64,000 bases of DNA from Lolium rigidum (lineage: Eukaryota; Streptophyta; Magnoliopsida; Poales; Poaceae). The translations under genes and the position numbers were made by a program. The stretch spans positions 32,374,620 to 32,438,619 of the forward strand of contig NC_061511.1 of NCBI RefSeq assembly GCF_022539505.1, given 5' to 3'. Within the stretch, counting starts at the first letter, position 1; each line of letters begins with the position of its first letter. The notes below the pieces were generated by a model, which saw only the letters and a program-made list of their open reading frames with translations, had not been told where the DNA came from and did not search any database. Below, in pieces: positions 52,159-62,484 of this stretch.

Positions 52159-52536
52159 CGCTTATGTGGTTCTGGTAGACGATTTAGTATAGAATTGTTA
52201 TTCAAGTAGATGGCTCTAACCACCGTATTTTGTTGTGGCTCTAAGCACCGTATTTTGGTGTACAATTTCCTACTTGTGCTAAGTAATGCGCACGATAATT
52301 TTAGAATGCATGAACATTTTATAAAAGTGAAGGGATCCCAAAAGTGAAAGCATGTACCAGCCTCCGGATCAAATACATATCAATATCTTCCCAATCAAGT
52401 TGGGATAGAATTCAAATCATACATACGGATGTACATGGACACATCAAGAACGTGGAGAAGCTTTTTTTGAGACGGAGGTAGTAGTTCGAACAATTTTATC
52501 CCATTTGACAATTGAAAAATACAAATTTATCATAAT
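52159..52536. other. MULE intergenic, nothing recognised
   Basis: AT-rich 3' flank of the coiled-coil gene. No frame or repeat seen, apart from the word CTCTAA(G/C)CACCGTATTTTG occurring twice at 52214-52253. Confidence 0.4.
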
Positions 52537-52902
52537 TTATCCCAATTTGCGGCGTCGAACACGGTCATCTGCGCCATCAAACGTTGAAGCGATGTTATCG
52601 GCGATGGATTCAATGTTCGTGGCATCGATGACCAGTGTCGGAACCGCCGCTGTCTTGGTGTACTTCTTCAGCGACGGATTTGCGGAGGGTCGGATCGGCG
52701 GCTTTGCGGCGCGGTTGTAGACGATGGCTTCAATCGTCTTGGCATCGATTCGCACTCTCGGCACCGGAAGTGAGACATCAACAGGCTCCGACATTGAAGG
52801 CTGGGTCCGCGCCGTCGAAGCGATGTTGTAGGCGATGGCTTCAATGTTCGTGGCATCGATGACCACCGCCGGCACGGCCGCCGTCTTGGTGTTCTTCATC
52901 AT
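52537..52902 (-). CDS. small protein with three ~40-residue repeats, unknown
   Basis: A 121-codon intact frame from the ATG at 52902. Three internal repeats follow the pattern TKTAAVPxxVIDATNIEAIA then YNIAST: TKTAAVPAVVIDATNIEAIA, a diverged RVRIDAKTIEAIVYN, and TKTAAVPTLVIDATNIESIA. The DNA repeat is ~111-120 bp, always a multiple of three, which favours selection on the frame or simple growth of an in-frame repeat. No signal, membrane segment or known domain. It lies within the MULE between two tandem arrays. Confidence 0.35.
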   Translation of the reverse strand: MMKNTKTAAVPAVVIDATNIEAIAYNIASTARTQPSMSEPVDVSLPVPRVRIDAKTIEAIVYNRAAKPPIRPSANPSLKKYTKTAAVPTLVIDATNIESIADNIASTFDGADDRVRRRKLG

Positions 52903-52984
52903 TCAACGGATCTGAGAATAGAATCCTCACCGGTTAGAGACAGAGAGAGACAGAGAGAGACATTTCAACTATTTCTCGACGGTT

Positions 52985-53145
52985 AGATCCTCACCGGCAC
53001 TCTTAGATCCACGGCGCACGCACGGTCGGATCCGCGCCGCCGCACGCCGCCGCACGCACGGTTAGATCCGCGCCGCCGCACGCCGCCGCACGCACGGCTA
53101 GATCCGCGCCGCCGCACGCACAAGCTAGATCCGCGCCGCCGCGAC
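52985..53145. repeat. ~42-bp GC-rich tandem repeat
   Basis: About four imperfect units of GATCCGCGCCGCCGCACG with a CGCCGCACGCACGGTTA spacer, each with a TTAGATCC or CTAGATCC junction. Confidence 0.85.
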
Positions 53146-53394
53146 CACCGTAGTAAGAGAGGAAATACGAGAGAGGAGGATGCGACCGGAATATGCGACT
53201 ACCGGGGTTGGTAGGTATGTGCTCTGCTCTTGTCTCCGTATGCGTCCATCGTGGTAGAGAGAGAGAGATACGAGCCGTCCGATCATAAATGATCGAACGG
53301 TGCAAGCGTTCGTTGAGCTTTCAACTAACCAAGATCCGTGTGACATACATCTCGACCAATCGGAGATCGACCGGTGAGTACAAGTTAGGAAAAC

Positions 53395-53540
53395 TCGAGT
53401 AGCACTAAGAGGGGGAAAAGTGAGGAAATGTTTATCGGAAGGGCAAAACTGAGTATGACCGAGTAAAACAAGTGGGCCCGAGGGGGAAAACTGAGTAACA
53501 CTAAGTAAAACAGGGGCACCCAAATAATAAACGGACTAAG
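53395..53540. repeat. internal TIR-like segment of a related MULE
   Basis: GGGGGAAAACTGAGTAACAC, AAAACAGGGGCACCC and flanking AAAACTGAGTA words match the order of the right terminal repeat (GGGAAAACTGAGTACAAC...CCAGGGGCACG) in the same orientation, but are diverged. It may be the end of an older nested or composite MULE. Confidence 0.6.
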
Positions 53541-53545
53541 GGAAA

Positions 53546-53885
53546 TTGAAGCTTTTGGCATAAAAATTGTAAAATTGTGTTATTTGAACAATATATTACA
53601 TTTTGGCCGACTAGATATTGTTTGCAACTCAAAGATACACAAGTGTGACGAATTTGGACTCATTTGGACAAAGTTTGTAAGCATAGTGGGTATTTGGGAG
53701 GTGTATTGAGCAGTAAAGCCCCGCATCTTCATATCTAGTAGCTCATGGACTAGGAAGTGGTTTTGAAGCTTTTGGCATAAAAACTTCATATCTCTATATT
53801 TCCTTTTCCATTATTATTTCTCTAGGTTGTAGGTAACATAACAAGGCTCCATGGGAAGGTTCCACCATGTTTTGAATTATTTTGA
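53546..53885. other. MULE interior, noncoding
   Basis: AT-rich. The phrase GAAGCTTTTGGCATAAAAA occurs twice (53547 and 53766), bracketing ~220 bp. Nothing else was recognised. Confidence 0.4.
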
Positions 53886-53889
53886 GTTG

Positions 53890-53923
53890 AACCCTAAAAC
53901 CCTAAAACCCTAAAACCCTAAAA
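53890..53923 (+). repeat. short (CCCTAAAA)4 telomere-like tract
   Basis: Four perfect octamers CCCTAAAA. Ordinary plant telomeres are CCCTAAA, so this has one extra A per unit. Confidence 0.95.
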
Positions 53924-53944
53924 TGATAAATGTGGCTTAAATGT

Positions 53945-54140
53945 GGCATACAAATTGTTCATACAAATTCAAATTGTTCAACACAAAGGGATCCCCAATA
54001 CAAAGGGAACCACAATACAAATTGTTCATACAAATTCAAATTGTTCAACACAAAGGCATCCCCAATACAAATTGTTCAACACAAAGGGATCGCCAATACA
54101 AAGGGAACCCCAATACAAATTGTTCATACAAATTCAAATT
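53945..54140 (+). repeat. complex tandem repeat, ATACAAATTGTTCA / ACACAAAGGGATC words
   Basis: Units of TTCATACAAATTCAAATTG, TTCAACACAAAGGGATCCCC and AATACAAAGGGAACC are shuffled about three times, in all frames open. Confidence 0.9.
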
Positions 54141-56840
54141 AGTTGTTCAGAATAAAATCTTTCTCTTGCTCCCGGTGTGACTCGCCGGGCCACCACCTTA
54201 CTCCGGGTAACCCTAACAGGGATATTACCGGTGTCTACCTTCCTTTTGCCCTCTTTCTTGTTCTTCTTCTTCTGCAAAGCTTGTGCTTTTTCTTCCGCCA
54301 TGTACTCTTCGAAGTTAGCTTGTATCATGGCCTTACCACTTTCGTGGCATTCTCGACTATACTCGTTCCCTCTCCTCTAGACTCATCGGTTGAAGCCATT
54401 CTATATCCATCTGTTCCCTCCGCTCTCCATCCAATGGTTCAAGCAGCTCTACATCCATCCGTTCCCCCGCTCTCGATCCATCGGTTCAATCTCCTCATGT
54501 TGAACTCGCTCGCTTCAATCTCCTCTCGCATTTGCCGCTTCAATCTCCTCATGTTGAACCGTCGCTTCAATCTCCTCTCGCATTTGCCGCTTCAATCACC
54601 TCATGTTGAACTCGTCGCTTCAATCTCAAGTTGAATTGCTCGCTTCATTCTCCTCTCGCATTTTCTGCTCCCGCCCGATCTTCCATTCCAAAAGCTGGGT
54701 CAACTCCATTTTTACAAAGCCTAGCAATGTGTCCGGGGATTCCACAAAGTTTGCACTTACGTTTTTGAATCGGTGCACCACCCTCCGCACTAGCTCTGAT
54801 CCTATTCTTCCTCGGCCTACCCGCCGGTCTAGTCAATACCGGAGAGTACGCTTTGAAGCCCGGATCGACTTTCATCCATTGGTCTTTTCCCAACAAGGTA
54901 GGAACATTCATAGCATATGCAGCCCTAAATTTGGCAACAGAGAAATACTCGACACATACCGATCAACTTCACCATCTTCACCCCCTATAACACTCATGAA
55001 AAACAATGCGTGTATGCAGGGTATCCCACGGATCTGCCATCCCCTACAATGGCATGTCCTATCAACCAAACTCACTGGATACCTCCACTGCATGTTTTCT
55101 TTGTCAGTGTAGGTTACCTCAGCCTCCATTCCTTTTCTGACGCACTGCATTCTCAATTGTTTTGCCCTGGCATGCAAAGACTTAATCAAAGATGGGAGCA
55201 TGAGATGGCCAACATAATTTGTGGATGCAATCTTTGACGCAGATCGATCTTTATCATGATCATCTGCCTAATCTTATCAAATATTTGCCACAGCATAAGC
55301 CCTTTCAATGACTTGACCTTTGAATTGAAACTCTCCGCAAGGTTACTTGTTACATAGTCTACCTTGCAAATTTCATTGAATTTGCTTCTTGACCACACCC
55401 TACCATGATGTTCATCCAAGTACTCCTTCACCCCGTGTTTTTGTTTATACAACACATCCAAATGAAACAGATGCTTCCTAGAGCTGCATGTGTATGAAGC
55501 TGGCCATAGGTTGTCGGTAAAAACTTTACCCTTGAATTTCTTTGTAAAATTCTCGTACCAAGTGTCGCATACATTCCCTATGCTCCACTCCGTGGAATAC
55601 CGCTTCTACCGCAGCCTCCAAACCTTTGCAAGCGTCCGTGTGGATAACAAGTCCTGTTGGATGACCTATAAGGTCGCGCAAATTCTGCAGTAAACCAAGT
55701 CCAACTTTCCCGTGACTCAACCTCCAAAACCCCATAAGCAACAGAGAACATCCAATTATGTCCATCAACTCGCAAGTAGCAGCAACTAGCTGTCCTTTAA
55801 ACCTGCCATGAAGAGCTGATGCATCCACGGCCAAATAAGGCCCGCAACCGTCCAAAAAGCCTTTCCAAGCAAGCTTTGAAACAAACAAAAGCCCTTCCGA
55901 AACATTCCTTGTGCATTACCTTCCCGCTTTTCAATTTGTAGGGAACTCGTATGCTTGTCTATCGCTACAACACTCGCTCGGACTAGCCATCTCCACTTCA
56001 GCTTTGAAAGTGTAAAGCAACCGAAAGCTTTCATTCCATGGACCATTGATCTTGTCAAGAGCCATTTCCTTTGCATAGAACATCCTCATGTAAGGTACTT
56101 CCATTTTATACTTCTCAACCACCTTTTTACGAGTGCCGTTGGACCAAGTGAAGGATCTTCTCTCACCAATCTAGGATTACATCCGCCAACCACCTAATCT
56201 TCGCTAGCTTTGTTTTCAGCTCGGCTCTCCCCTAGAGGTGGACACCTATGGATCTCACTATTCTTCTTTATCTGAAACATAATGATAAGGGATGTCAGTA
56301 ATAGATAACAAATTTTACACCGTGATCTAAATACACAACCGGTTGGCGTAGTACCCGAACCAAGCCGCTTCGCGCATTGTGGATGCATGCAGCCTAAACC
56401 TACACCTTGGGTATGGGCATTTAATTGTGAACCTACCGGCTCACTTTTAATAACCTCAAAATTATTGTTAGTGAGAATGTGATATGTAGTAATTGCATTA
56501 CGGCAGTCCATCATCGTTTGAAACACGGTGCCTTCTACAAGCTCGGGGTTTCTCCTCGTTCCACTCAATTGTTGGCAAGTCTTCACCTTCGTAATCGGCT
56601 AAAACGAGGCTGTCATCATTCTCATTCTTCTCTTCATCATCGTTGTCATCAAATCCGGCACCAAAAGCCATATCTTCCATGTATTGATCCTCCATTGCCT
56701 CGCTTATCGCATCGATCTACCAATTCGAGAAACATCAACTCATCCTCATCATCTTGAGGAGGCTGATCCTCAATGTCCGCATCGTCCTCCACATCGACCG
56801 TACGAACGATCCGGCTACCACTAGCACTCGGGGACGGATG
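54134..56840 (-). pseudogene. MuDR-type transposase, multiply frameshifted
   Basis: Minus-strand blocks in order: an acidic N-terminus (DVEDDADIEDQPPQDDEDEL, FDDNDDEEKNENDD); the MuDR DNA-binding domain (PELVEGTVFQTMMDCRNAIT and GRFTIKCPYPRCRFRLHAS); an intron-like gap ending TGTTTCAG before IKKNSEIHRCPP; and TKLAKIRWLADVILDW. The catalytic domain follows: an Asp in [16 protein letters not shown], an Asp in [14 protein letters not shown] with EHRECMRHL, and a Glu in SNLAESFNSKVK. A SWIM zinc finger CHCRGWQIRGIPCIHAL, a CCHC knuckle CKLCGIPGHIARLC and a Lys-rich C-terminus ending at 54134 complete it. All domains of a full MULE transposase (~750-800 residues) are present, but at least six frame changes (for example 56545, 56440, 56130, 55780) kill it. 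Between 54400 and 54660 a ~50-bp repeat (CTTCAATCTCCTC) expands the C-terminal linker. Confidence 0.92.
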
Positions 56841-57760
56841 GTGCTGCTCGTGGACCTACAAGGAGCGCCACAGCCGCACACTATTAGCAGAGGCAGCGAA
56901 GTAGAGAGACATGATGCCCGACCACTCGATGATGCCCCAAGCACTCGCATGATGCCCGGCCCCCGTCCACATGGATACGAATTTTACCGAACCGGCAAGA
57001 AGAATTCAAAGCAAAAAGAAATCCCGCATCATCTTCGGAAATTAGTGGAACAAATCTTCCCTCCGAGCTGTTGAAATATTCGAAATGAACCGCATCGAGA
57101 GAGCTCCGGTGTAGTTATCGTAGATGTTAGCTTTGAAATCCGTTAACGAGATGGTGGTTGCAACCACCGCAGGGAAGTTAAACCCAGCCTTACAACCGTT
57201 TAGAATCACGCGTAAAGCTAGAATCCAGCGTAACCACTAGCCGAAAAGCCGCCACTGGATCCATCCTATTCGAAAAGCAACGCAGCTTAGTTGAGCAACA
57301 ACGATTGGCGCTCAAAACCGCCTACCGTTAATTCACATGGGATAGGCGAGACGATGCTTACCCGCGATGGAATCCATGCGTTAGATCCCTCCGATTCCCA
57401 ATCTTCTCCACGGCCGGCGGGAATAGTCCGCACACCGGACGGAATTACAAAGAGGACAGTGGGTAGATCCGGATCTCGGTGGAGGCGGAGCCCGGGGGTG
57501 GTGGTGGGGGCGAGGCCGGCTCGGCGGCGGACGACGCCATAAGGTAGGTGGGCGAGGATGGCGTGGCGGCGGAGGGGCGGTGTGTGAGCTCCTCCGGGCC
57601 TCGGACGGAGGGGAAAGCTTTGGGTCAGCTCTTCCAGCCAATAGTCAACACATTTCGAAAGCAACGGTCAAGTCAAAACCTCCGCGGCTCCCTAGCCGTC
57701 ACCGGTAACGGAAGGCCTCCTGAACAGACGGCAACCCTCCCGTCCGAGCCTCTGAAAGGG
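56841..57760 (-). other. MULE 5' flank of the transposase, promoter and leader (inferred)
   Basis: Mixed sequence, GC-rich at 57370-57620, between the right TIR and the transposase. No confident frame. In MuDR-type elements this end holds the transposase promoter, partly within the TIR. Confidence 0.4.
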
Positions 57761-57866
57761 GTTTCAAACTAGAGGGAGGGGAAAACTGAGGAAAAGTTAA
57801 GAGGCTGGGGAAAACTGAGTACAACTAACGAACCAGGGGCACGAAACTAGAAATCCCTAAATATTA

Positions 57867-58709
57867 CTCAACATAGTTCACTACTAACATTTAGACTTCA
57901 CCCATGTCCTCAAGAACTAAACGAACTACTCACAAGACATCATATGGAATATGATCAGAGGTGATATGATGATGGATAACAATCTGAACATAAACCTTGA
58001 TTCAACGGTTTCACTCAATAGCATCAATAACAAGGAGTAATCAACACCGGGAGAGTTTCCCCTATGAAATAATCAAGATTCAACTCTAGATGTTACAGCG
58101 GAGACGAGGTGCAGCAGTGGAGATGACGGTGTCGGTGGTGGAGATGATGATGATGATCCCAATGAAGTCCAGCTCGATGACGGTGACTATGGCGACGATT
58201 TCCCCCCTCCGGGAGGGAATTTCCCCGGCAGATTTCTGCCTGCCGGAGAGCTCTTTTCTCTCTGGTGTTTTTCCGTCTCGAGGAGGCGGTGATGACTATC
58301 CTCGATGTTCCTCTCCACCTTAGGGTTTCGGGCAGATGAAGTACGCGAAAGGGCGATGGCCGAGGGGGTCGTGGGCCTCCTCCCCACGTGGCGGTGCGCC
58401 GGCCTTGGTGGCCGCGCCGGCCTATGGGGAGGGCCCATGGCGGCCCTCCTCGGCCTCCCCTTTTGGCTGGCTCCGTCATCTGGAAAAATAGGAGCTTCGG
58501 TATATTTTCCGTCAATTGTTGACCTTCGTAAATATTGTATCCCGACGGTGCTTTTTCCAGCAGAATTCTGACTCCGGTGAGTAATTCTCCAATAATCATG
58601 AAACATGCAAAATAGGTGAAATAACATAAGTATCATCTCTATATATGAAATATATAAATGAATAACAGTAAATTATGATATAAAATAGTGATGCAAAATG
58701 GACGTATCA
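57867..58709 (-). repeat. gypsy 3' LTR, proximal part
   Basis: Continues the LTR after the MULE and ends, in plus orientation, with GCAAAATGGACGTATCA at 58709. The GGAGGGAATTTCCCCGG block (about 58210) is a familiar interior word of this LTR class. The polypurine tract follows immediately. Confidence 0.92.
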
Positions 58710-60532
58710 AATCCCCCCAAGCTTAGACCTCGCTTGTCCCAAAGCGAAACTGAACTCAGTAAACAAGACCACATGTTTATGGAGTGAAGAGTCGATAAAT
58801 AAAATACGGACAAGAAGCATCACATTTATTAATTCACACAAGACATTCTAGTAAACAACTTCCTCATATAACTCAACTTGAAACAAGTAGAGGGAAATCA
58901 CAAATAAAGGTGCATAGGAAATCATAATTGGTGATGGCAAACTTCATTCTTGGTCAAAGAACAATTAACAGATTGTACTTATCTTTCGAGCAGAGCCTTT
59001 ATATTAGAGCTTATATGGCAGAACTTACATGCTCAATCATAACAATCTCCTCATAATCATTGATAACCTTCAAAGTTATATTCATTCAGATAAAATTTTG
59101 TACCAAACAAGGAAGAATAAAAGACATGATTAAATAGATCACAATATAAATGGTTGGATCACAACAACTCAATTGATTGCTTGAGATAGAGGGAAATAGG
59201 TTTACTGACTCAACATAAAAGTAAAAGATATGCCCTTCGCAGAGGGAAGCAGGGATTAAATCATGTGCTAGAGCTTTTCAAGTTTTGAAATCATATAGAG
59301 AGCATAAAAGTAAAATTTTGAGAGGTGTTTGTTGTTTTCAACGAATGGTAGTGGGCACTCTAACCCTCTTGTCAAACAGACTTTCAAAGAGCGGCTTGCA
59401 TGAAGGACGTTATCTCTACCAGCAAGGTAGATCATCCCTCTTCTCTTTTGTTTACACATGTACTTTAGTTTTATTTATGGATGACACTCCTCCCAACCTT
59501 TGCTTTCACAAGCCATGGCTAACTGAATCCTTGGGTGCCTTCCAACATTTCACATACCATGGAGGAGTGTCTATTGCAAAATTAAGTTGCTTACTGATAA
59601 ATCAGGGCAAAACATGTGAAGAGAATTATTAATGAAAGTTATTAATTTGGGGCTAGGCACCCCGTTGCCAGCTCTTTTTGCAAAATTATTGGATAAGCGG
59701 ATGTATATGCCACTAGTCCATTGGTGAAAGTCAGTCCAACAAGATTGAAAGATAAAACACCACATACTTCCTCATGAGCTATAAAACATTGACACAAATA
59801 AGAGATAATAACTTTTGAATTGTTTAAAGGTAGCACATGAAATATTTACTTGGAGTGGCGCAAAATACCACATAATAGGTAGTTATGGTGGACACAAATG
59901 GCATGGGTTTGGTTTAAGGTTTTGGATGCACGAGAAGCATTCCCTCTCAGTACAGGTCTTTGGCTAGCAAGGTTGGTTAGCAAGTATAAGAGTTGAGGGA
60001 AACAAACAAATATACATGTGATAGAAACAATCATGCATCTTCCTTGTGAGCACAAACAATTTTAACTTCAGAATACTAAGCTCATTGGCTAACAAGAAAG
60101 AAAGATAATGAAATAATATATCTACATGTACTTCCCTCTTTTCTACTTATGCCTCAAAGTATTGTTGCTGTTGACCAATGCTAAGTTTGCCAAAACCAAA
60201 TAGATTTACTTGATGCTCCCAAAGTGATATCAATACTAACAACAAGATCAATCATATAACATAAATTGCAAACTAAAATAAGGTGTGCAAAACGTAAATG
60301 ATAAAACTTCTCATTACTATTCCATAACGATAACTCACACCAAGGGATACATAGATAACCAACTAAAAGAGAGATACTTCCACACTGCAACCATCTTATA
60401 TGATAACTTCCCTACTCATGATATGACACTACTTGACAGTAAAAAGGTAAAAGATAGTGATGATGTGATACCACGGCACTCCCCCCAAGCTTGGAACAAA
60501 CCAAGGGGCCGGGTGCCAATACCAATGATGAA
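58710..60532 (-). other. gypsy 3' untranslated region
   Basis: Begins with the polypurine tract (58710-58724; minus strand AAGCTTGGGGGGAT). Otherwise AT-rich without frames. A second tract of the same kind (minus TTCCAAGCTTGGGGGGAGTG, 60480-60499) sits just after the ORF. Paired polypurine-like tracts of this kind are common in these elements. Confidence 0.7.
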
Positions 60533-61066
60533 TTACTCCTTCGGTGATGGTGGTGAATTCTTGATAAGCTTCTTAACAAGCTCCTTTAGCTCATCAATCT
60601 CGTAGGTAAGGTTGCGGATCAGCTCCGAGTTGTGCTCGACGCAGTTAAGAAGTATGTCAGACGGTGAGTCCCAACTCTTAGAGTTGTTTCCCCACTCCTC
60701 AGCTTCAGGTTTCATCCTTCCTGCATTGTTAGAACGATCCGTATCCCAGCTACTAGGCAATTTTGCCTTAGGAATCCTTTCAATTTGACTCTTATGAATT
60801 AGAGTGTGGAAGGGGTTATTGATGCCTGGAGGAGATGTCCTTGGAGCTAGGAAGCGACGTGGGACTTTTCCTCCGGTGCTAATTCGTGCGCTTCTCTTGA
60901 GGTTGAACGGATTTGCCACCACCCCGATGCTTGCAACGGTGGCGCGCGGGTATACACGCGGGTCTTCCTCCACTTCTCCTTCATCTTCACTCTCGACTTC
61001 TTCTTTCAACTCGGGGTCTTGAATATCTTCCTCCAAAGGCTCCTTGCCCTTGTTGTTGGAGACCAT
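60533..61066 (-). CDS. post-pol ORF of the gypsy element, unknown function
   Basis: From the ATG at 61066 (MVSNNKGKEPLEEDIQDPEL) the 177-residue frame is intact. It has an acidic N-terminal third (EEVESEDEGEVEED), a basic middle with Arg/Pro (KVPRRFLAPRTSPPG), and a C-terminal helix (LIRNLTYEIDELKELVKKLI) likely to be a short coiled coil. It sits between integrase and the 3' LTR, where Athila-type elements carry an env-like or other accessory gene. No signal or membrane segment is present, so an envelope function is not supported. The upstream extension of the frame to 61327 is leader sequence. Confidence 0.6.
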   Translation of the reverse strand: MVSNNKGKEPLEEDIQDPELKEEVESEDEGEVEEDPRVYPRATVASIGVVANPFNLKRSARISTGGKVPRRFLAPRTSPPGINNPFHTLIHKSQIERIPKAKLPSSWDTDRSNNAGRMKPEAEEWGNNSKSWDSPSDILLNCVEHNSELIRNLTYEIDELKELVKKLIKNSPPSPKE

Positions 61067-61403
61067 GGTGGCTCTAGATCTGAAAACAATATCTGGCAGA
61101 AAACGGCTCAAAACAAAACACGGCGAGAAGACGATATATAGACCTCGGGGAATCCGGGGGATTATATAACAAAAAATTTCACGACAAAGGGAAAGTACCA
61201 GGTCGAACCCGAGTGGGAGAGGGACTCCGAGGAGCCGTCCCCATATGGCGGCTCGGCCAGGGTGGGGCCCGCGCCACCACGTGGGGACGCGCCCTCGTGC
61301 GTCTCCTCCGCTCCGATTCGATCTCATAATTTTTTGATATTTTCTAAAAATAGCAAAAATATTGTTCGGAAAGTTAAACGCGGACTTTTTACTACCAAAA
61401 CTG

Positions 61404-62475
61404 TTACCTATTCAAAGTCGAACTCTGCAGAACTATCAATTTGATCTTTGATGAAAGTTTCCGAGTCACCACTCGAATAACATCAACATCTTCATTATAA
61501 GAATCTCCGTAAATATAATGTTTGAGTCTTTGTCCATTCACCACTTGTGTGGCATCATCTTTCAGCGAAGCAATTTTTATTGCCCCCGAACGATACACCT
61601 CCACAATGACATATGGTCCTTCCCATTTTGAGAGTAATTTTCCCGCAAAAAATCCGAGACGAGACCGATACAATAGGACTTTATCTCCAACATTAAATTC
61701 TCTTTTAATAATTCTTCTATCATGCCATTTCTTAACTTTCTCCTTAAAAAGTTTAGCATTTTCATAAGCTTCACTTCTCCACTCATCTAAAGAACTCAAT
61801 TGTAGCAACCTTTTCTTACCGGCAAGTTTAAAATCTTTATTAAGTTCTCTTACAGCTCAATAAGCTTTGTGCTCTAGTTCTAAAGGTAAATGACAAGCTT
61901 TTCCATAAACCATTTTATAAGGAGACATACCCATAGGATTTTTATAAGCAGTTCTATAAGCCCACAACGCTTCCTTCAACTTACTAGCCCAATTTTTCCT
62001 AGATTTATTAACAGTCTTTTGCAAGATAGATTTAATTTCTCTATTTGATAATTCTACTTGCCCACTAGTTTGAGGATGATAAGCTGAAGCAATTCTATGA
62101 TTAATACCATATTTAGCAAGAGTTTTTCTAAAACCGCCATGAATAAAATGAGAACCTCCATCAGTCATAAGATATCTAGGTACTCCAAACCTAGGAAAAA
62201 TAACATCTAAAAGCATTTTTAAAGAGGTCTCACCATCAGCACTCTTTGTGGGTATGGCTTCCACCCATTTAGTAACATAATCAAAAGCAACAAGTATATG
62301 AGTGTTACCTTCTGAAGAACGGAAAGGACCCATGAAGTCAAATCCCCAACAATCAAATGGTTCAATAACAAGAGTATAATTCATAGGCATTTCATTGCGT
62401 CTAGAGATATTACCAATTCTTTGACATTCATCACAAGATAAAATAAACTTTCTTGCATCTTTAAAGAGAGTTGGA
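61404..62475 (-). pseudogene. gypsy integrase, C-terminal part of pol
   Basis: Minus strand: the end of the zinc finger (FKDARKFILSCDECQRIGNI), then the core with Asp in FDCWGFDFMGPF, Asp in RYLMTDGGSHFI and Glu in TSGQVELSNREIK, ending CHLPLELEHKAY. A TGA at about 61855 replaces the next Trp codon. Beyond it the frame continues AVRELNKDFKLAGKKRLLQL and the C-terminal domain (GDKVLLYRSRLGFFAGKLLS, KWEGPYVIVEV, GAIKIASL) to a stop at 61404. No chromodomain. A single nonsense mutation in an otherwise clean frame; the 5' part is lost to the adjacent LTR. Confidence 0.9.
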
Positions 62476-62484
62476 ATTCTTTGA

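Larger units (their letters stand above)
50434..57857. mobile_element. Mutator-like element (MULE), 7424 bp, potentially once autonomous
   Basis: Terminal inverted repeats of ~96 bp (50434-50529 and 57761-57857; both read GTGCCCCTGGTTCGTTAG and TACTCAGTTTTCCCC) and a perfect 9-bp target duplication TAAATATTA (50425-50433 and 57858-57866). A MuDR-type transposase gene occupies the right half on the minus strand. The left half carries a spliced plus-strand gene, a minus-strand repeat ORF and many short tandem arrays. The arrangement recalls maize MuDR, with mudrA and mudrB converging. Confidence 0.95.
49768..62478 (-). mobile_element. Ty3/gypsy element, 5'-truncated, with nested Mutator-like element
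   Basis: In minus orientation: integrase (62478-61404), an extra ORF (61066-60533), a noncoding stretch, a polypurine tract AAGCTTGGGGGGATT, and a 3' LTR starting TGATACGTCCATTTTGC at 58709 and ending at 49768. The LTR is interrupted at 50434-57857. Gag, protease, reverse transcriptase and the 5' LTR are missing because the sequence beyond 62478 is another element's LTR. The CHLPLELEHKAY integrase end and a post-pol ORF fit Athila/Tat-like lineages of the Triticeae and relatives. Confidence 0.92.

Noticed and set aside
53930..54180. Three overlapping frames rich in TNCSYKFK and IQIVQHKG repeats
   Set aside because: All three frames are open because of a short tandem repeat.
57287..57664. 125-residue minus-strand frame at the MULE right end
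   Set aside because: GC-rich leader sequence, no domain, and it runs into the TIR region.
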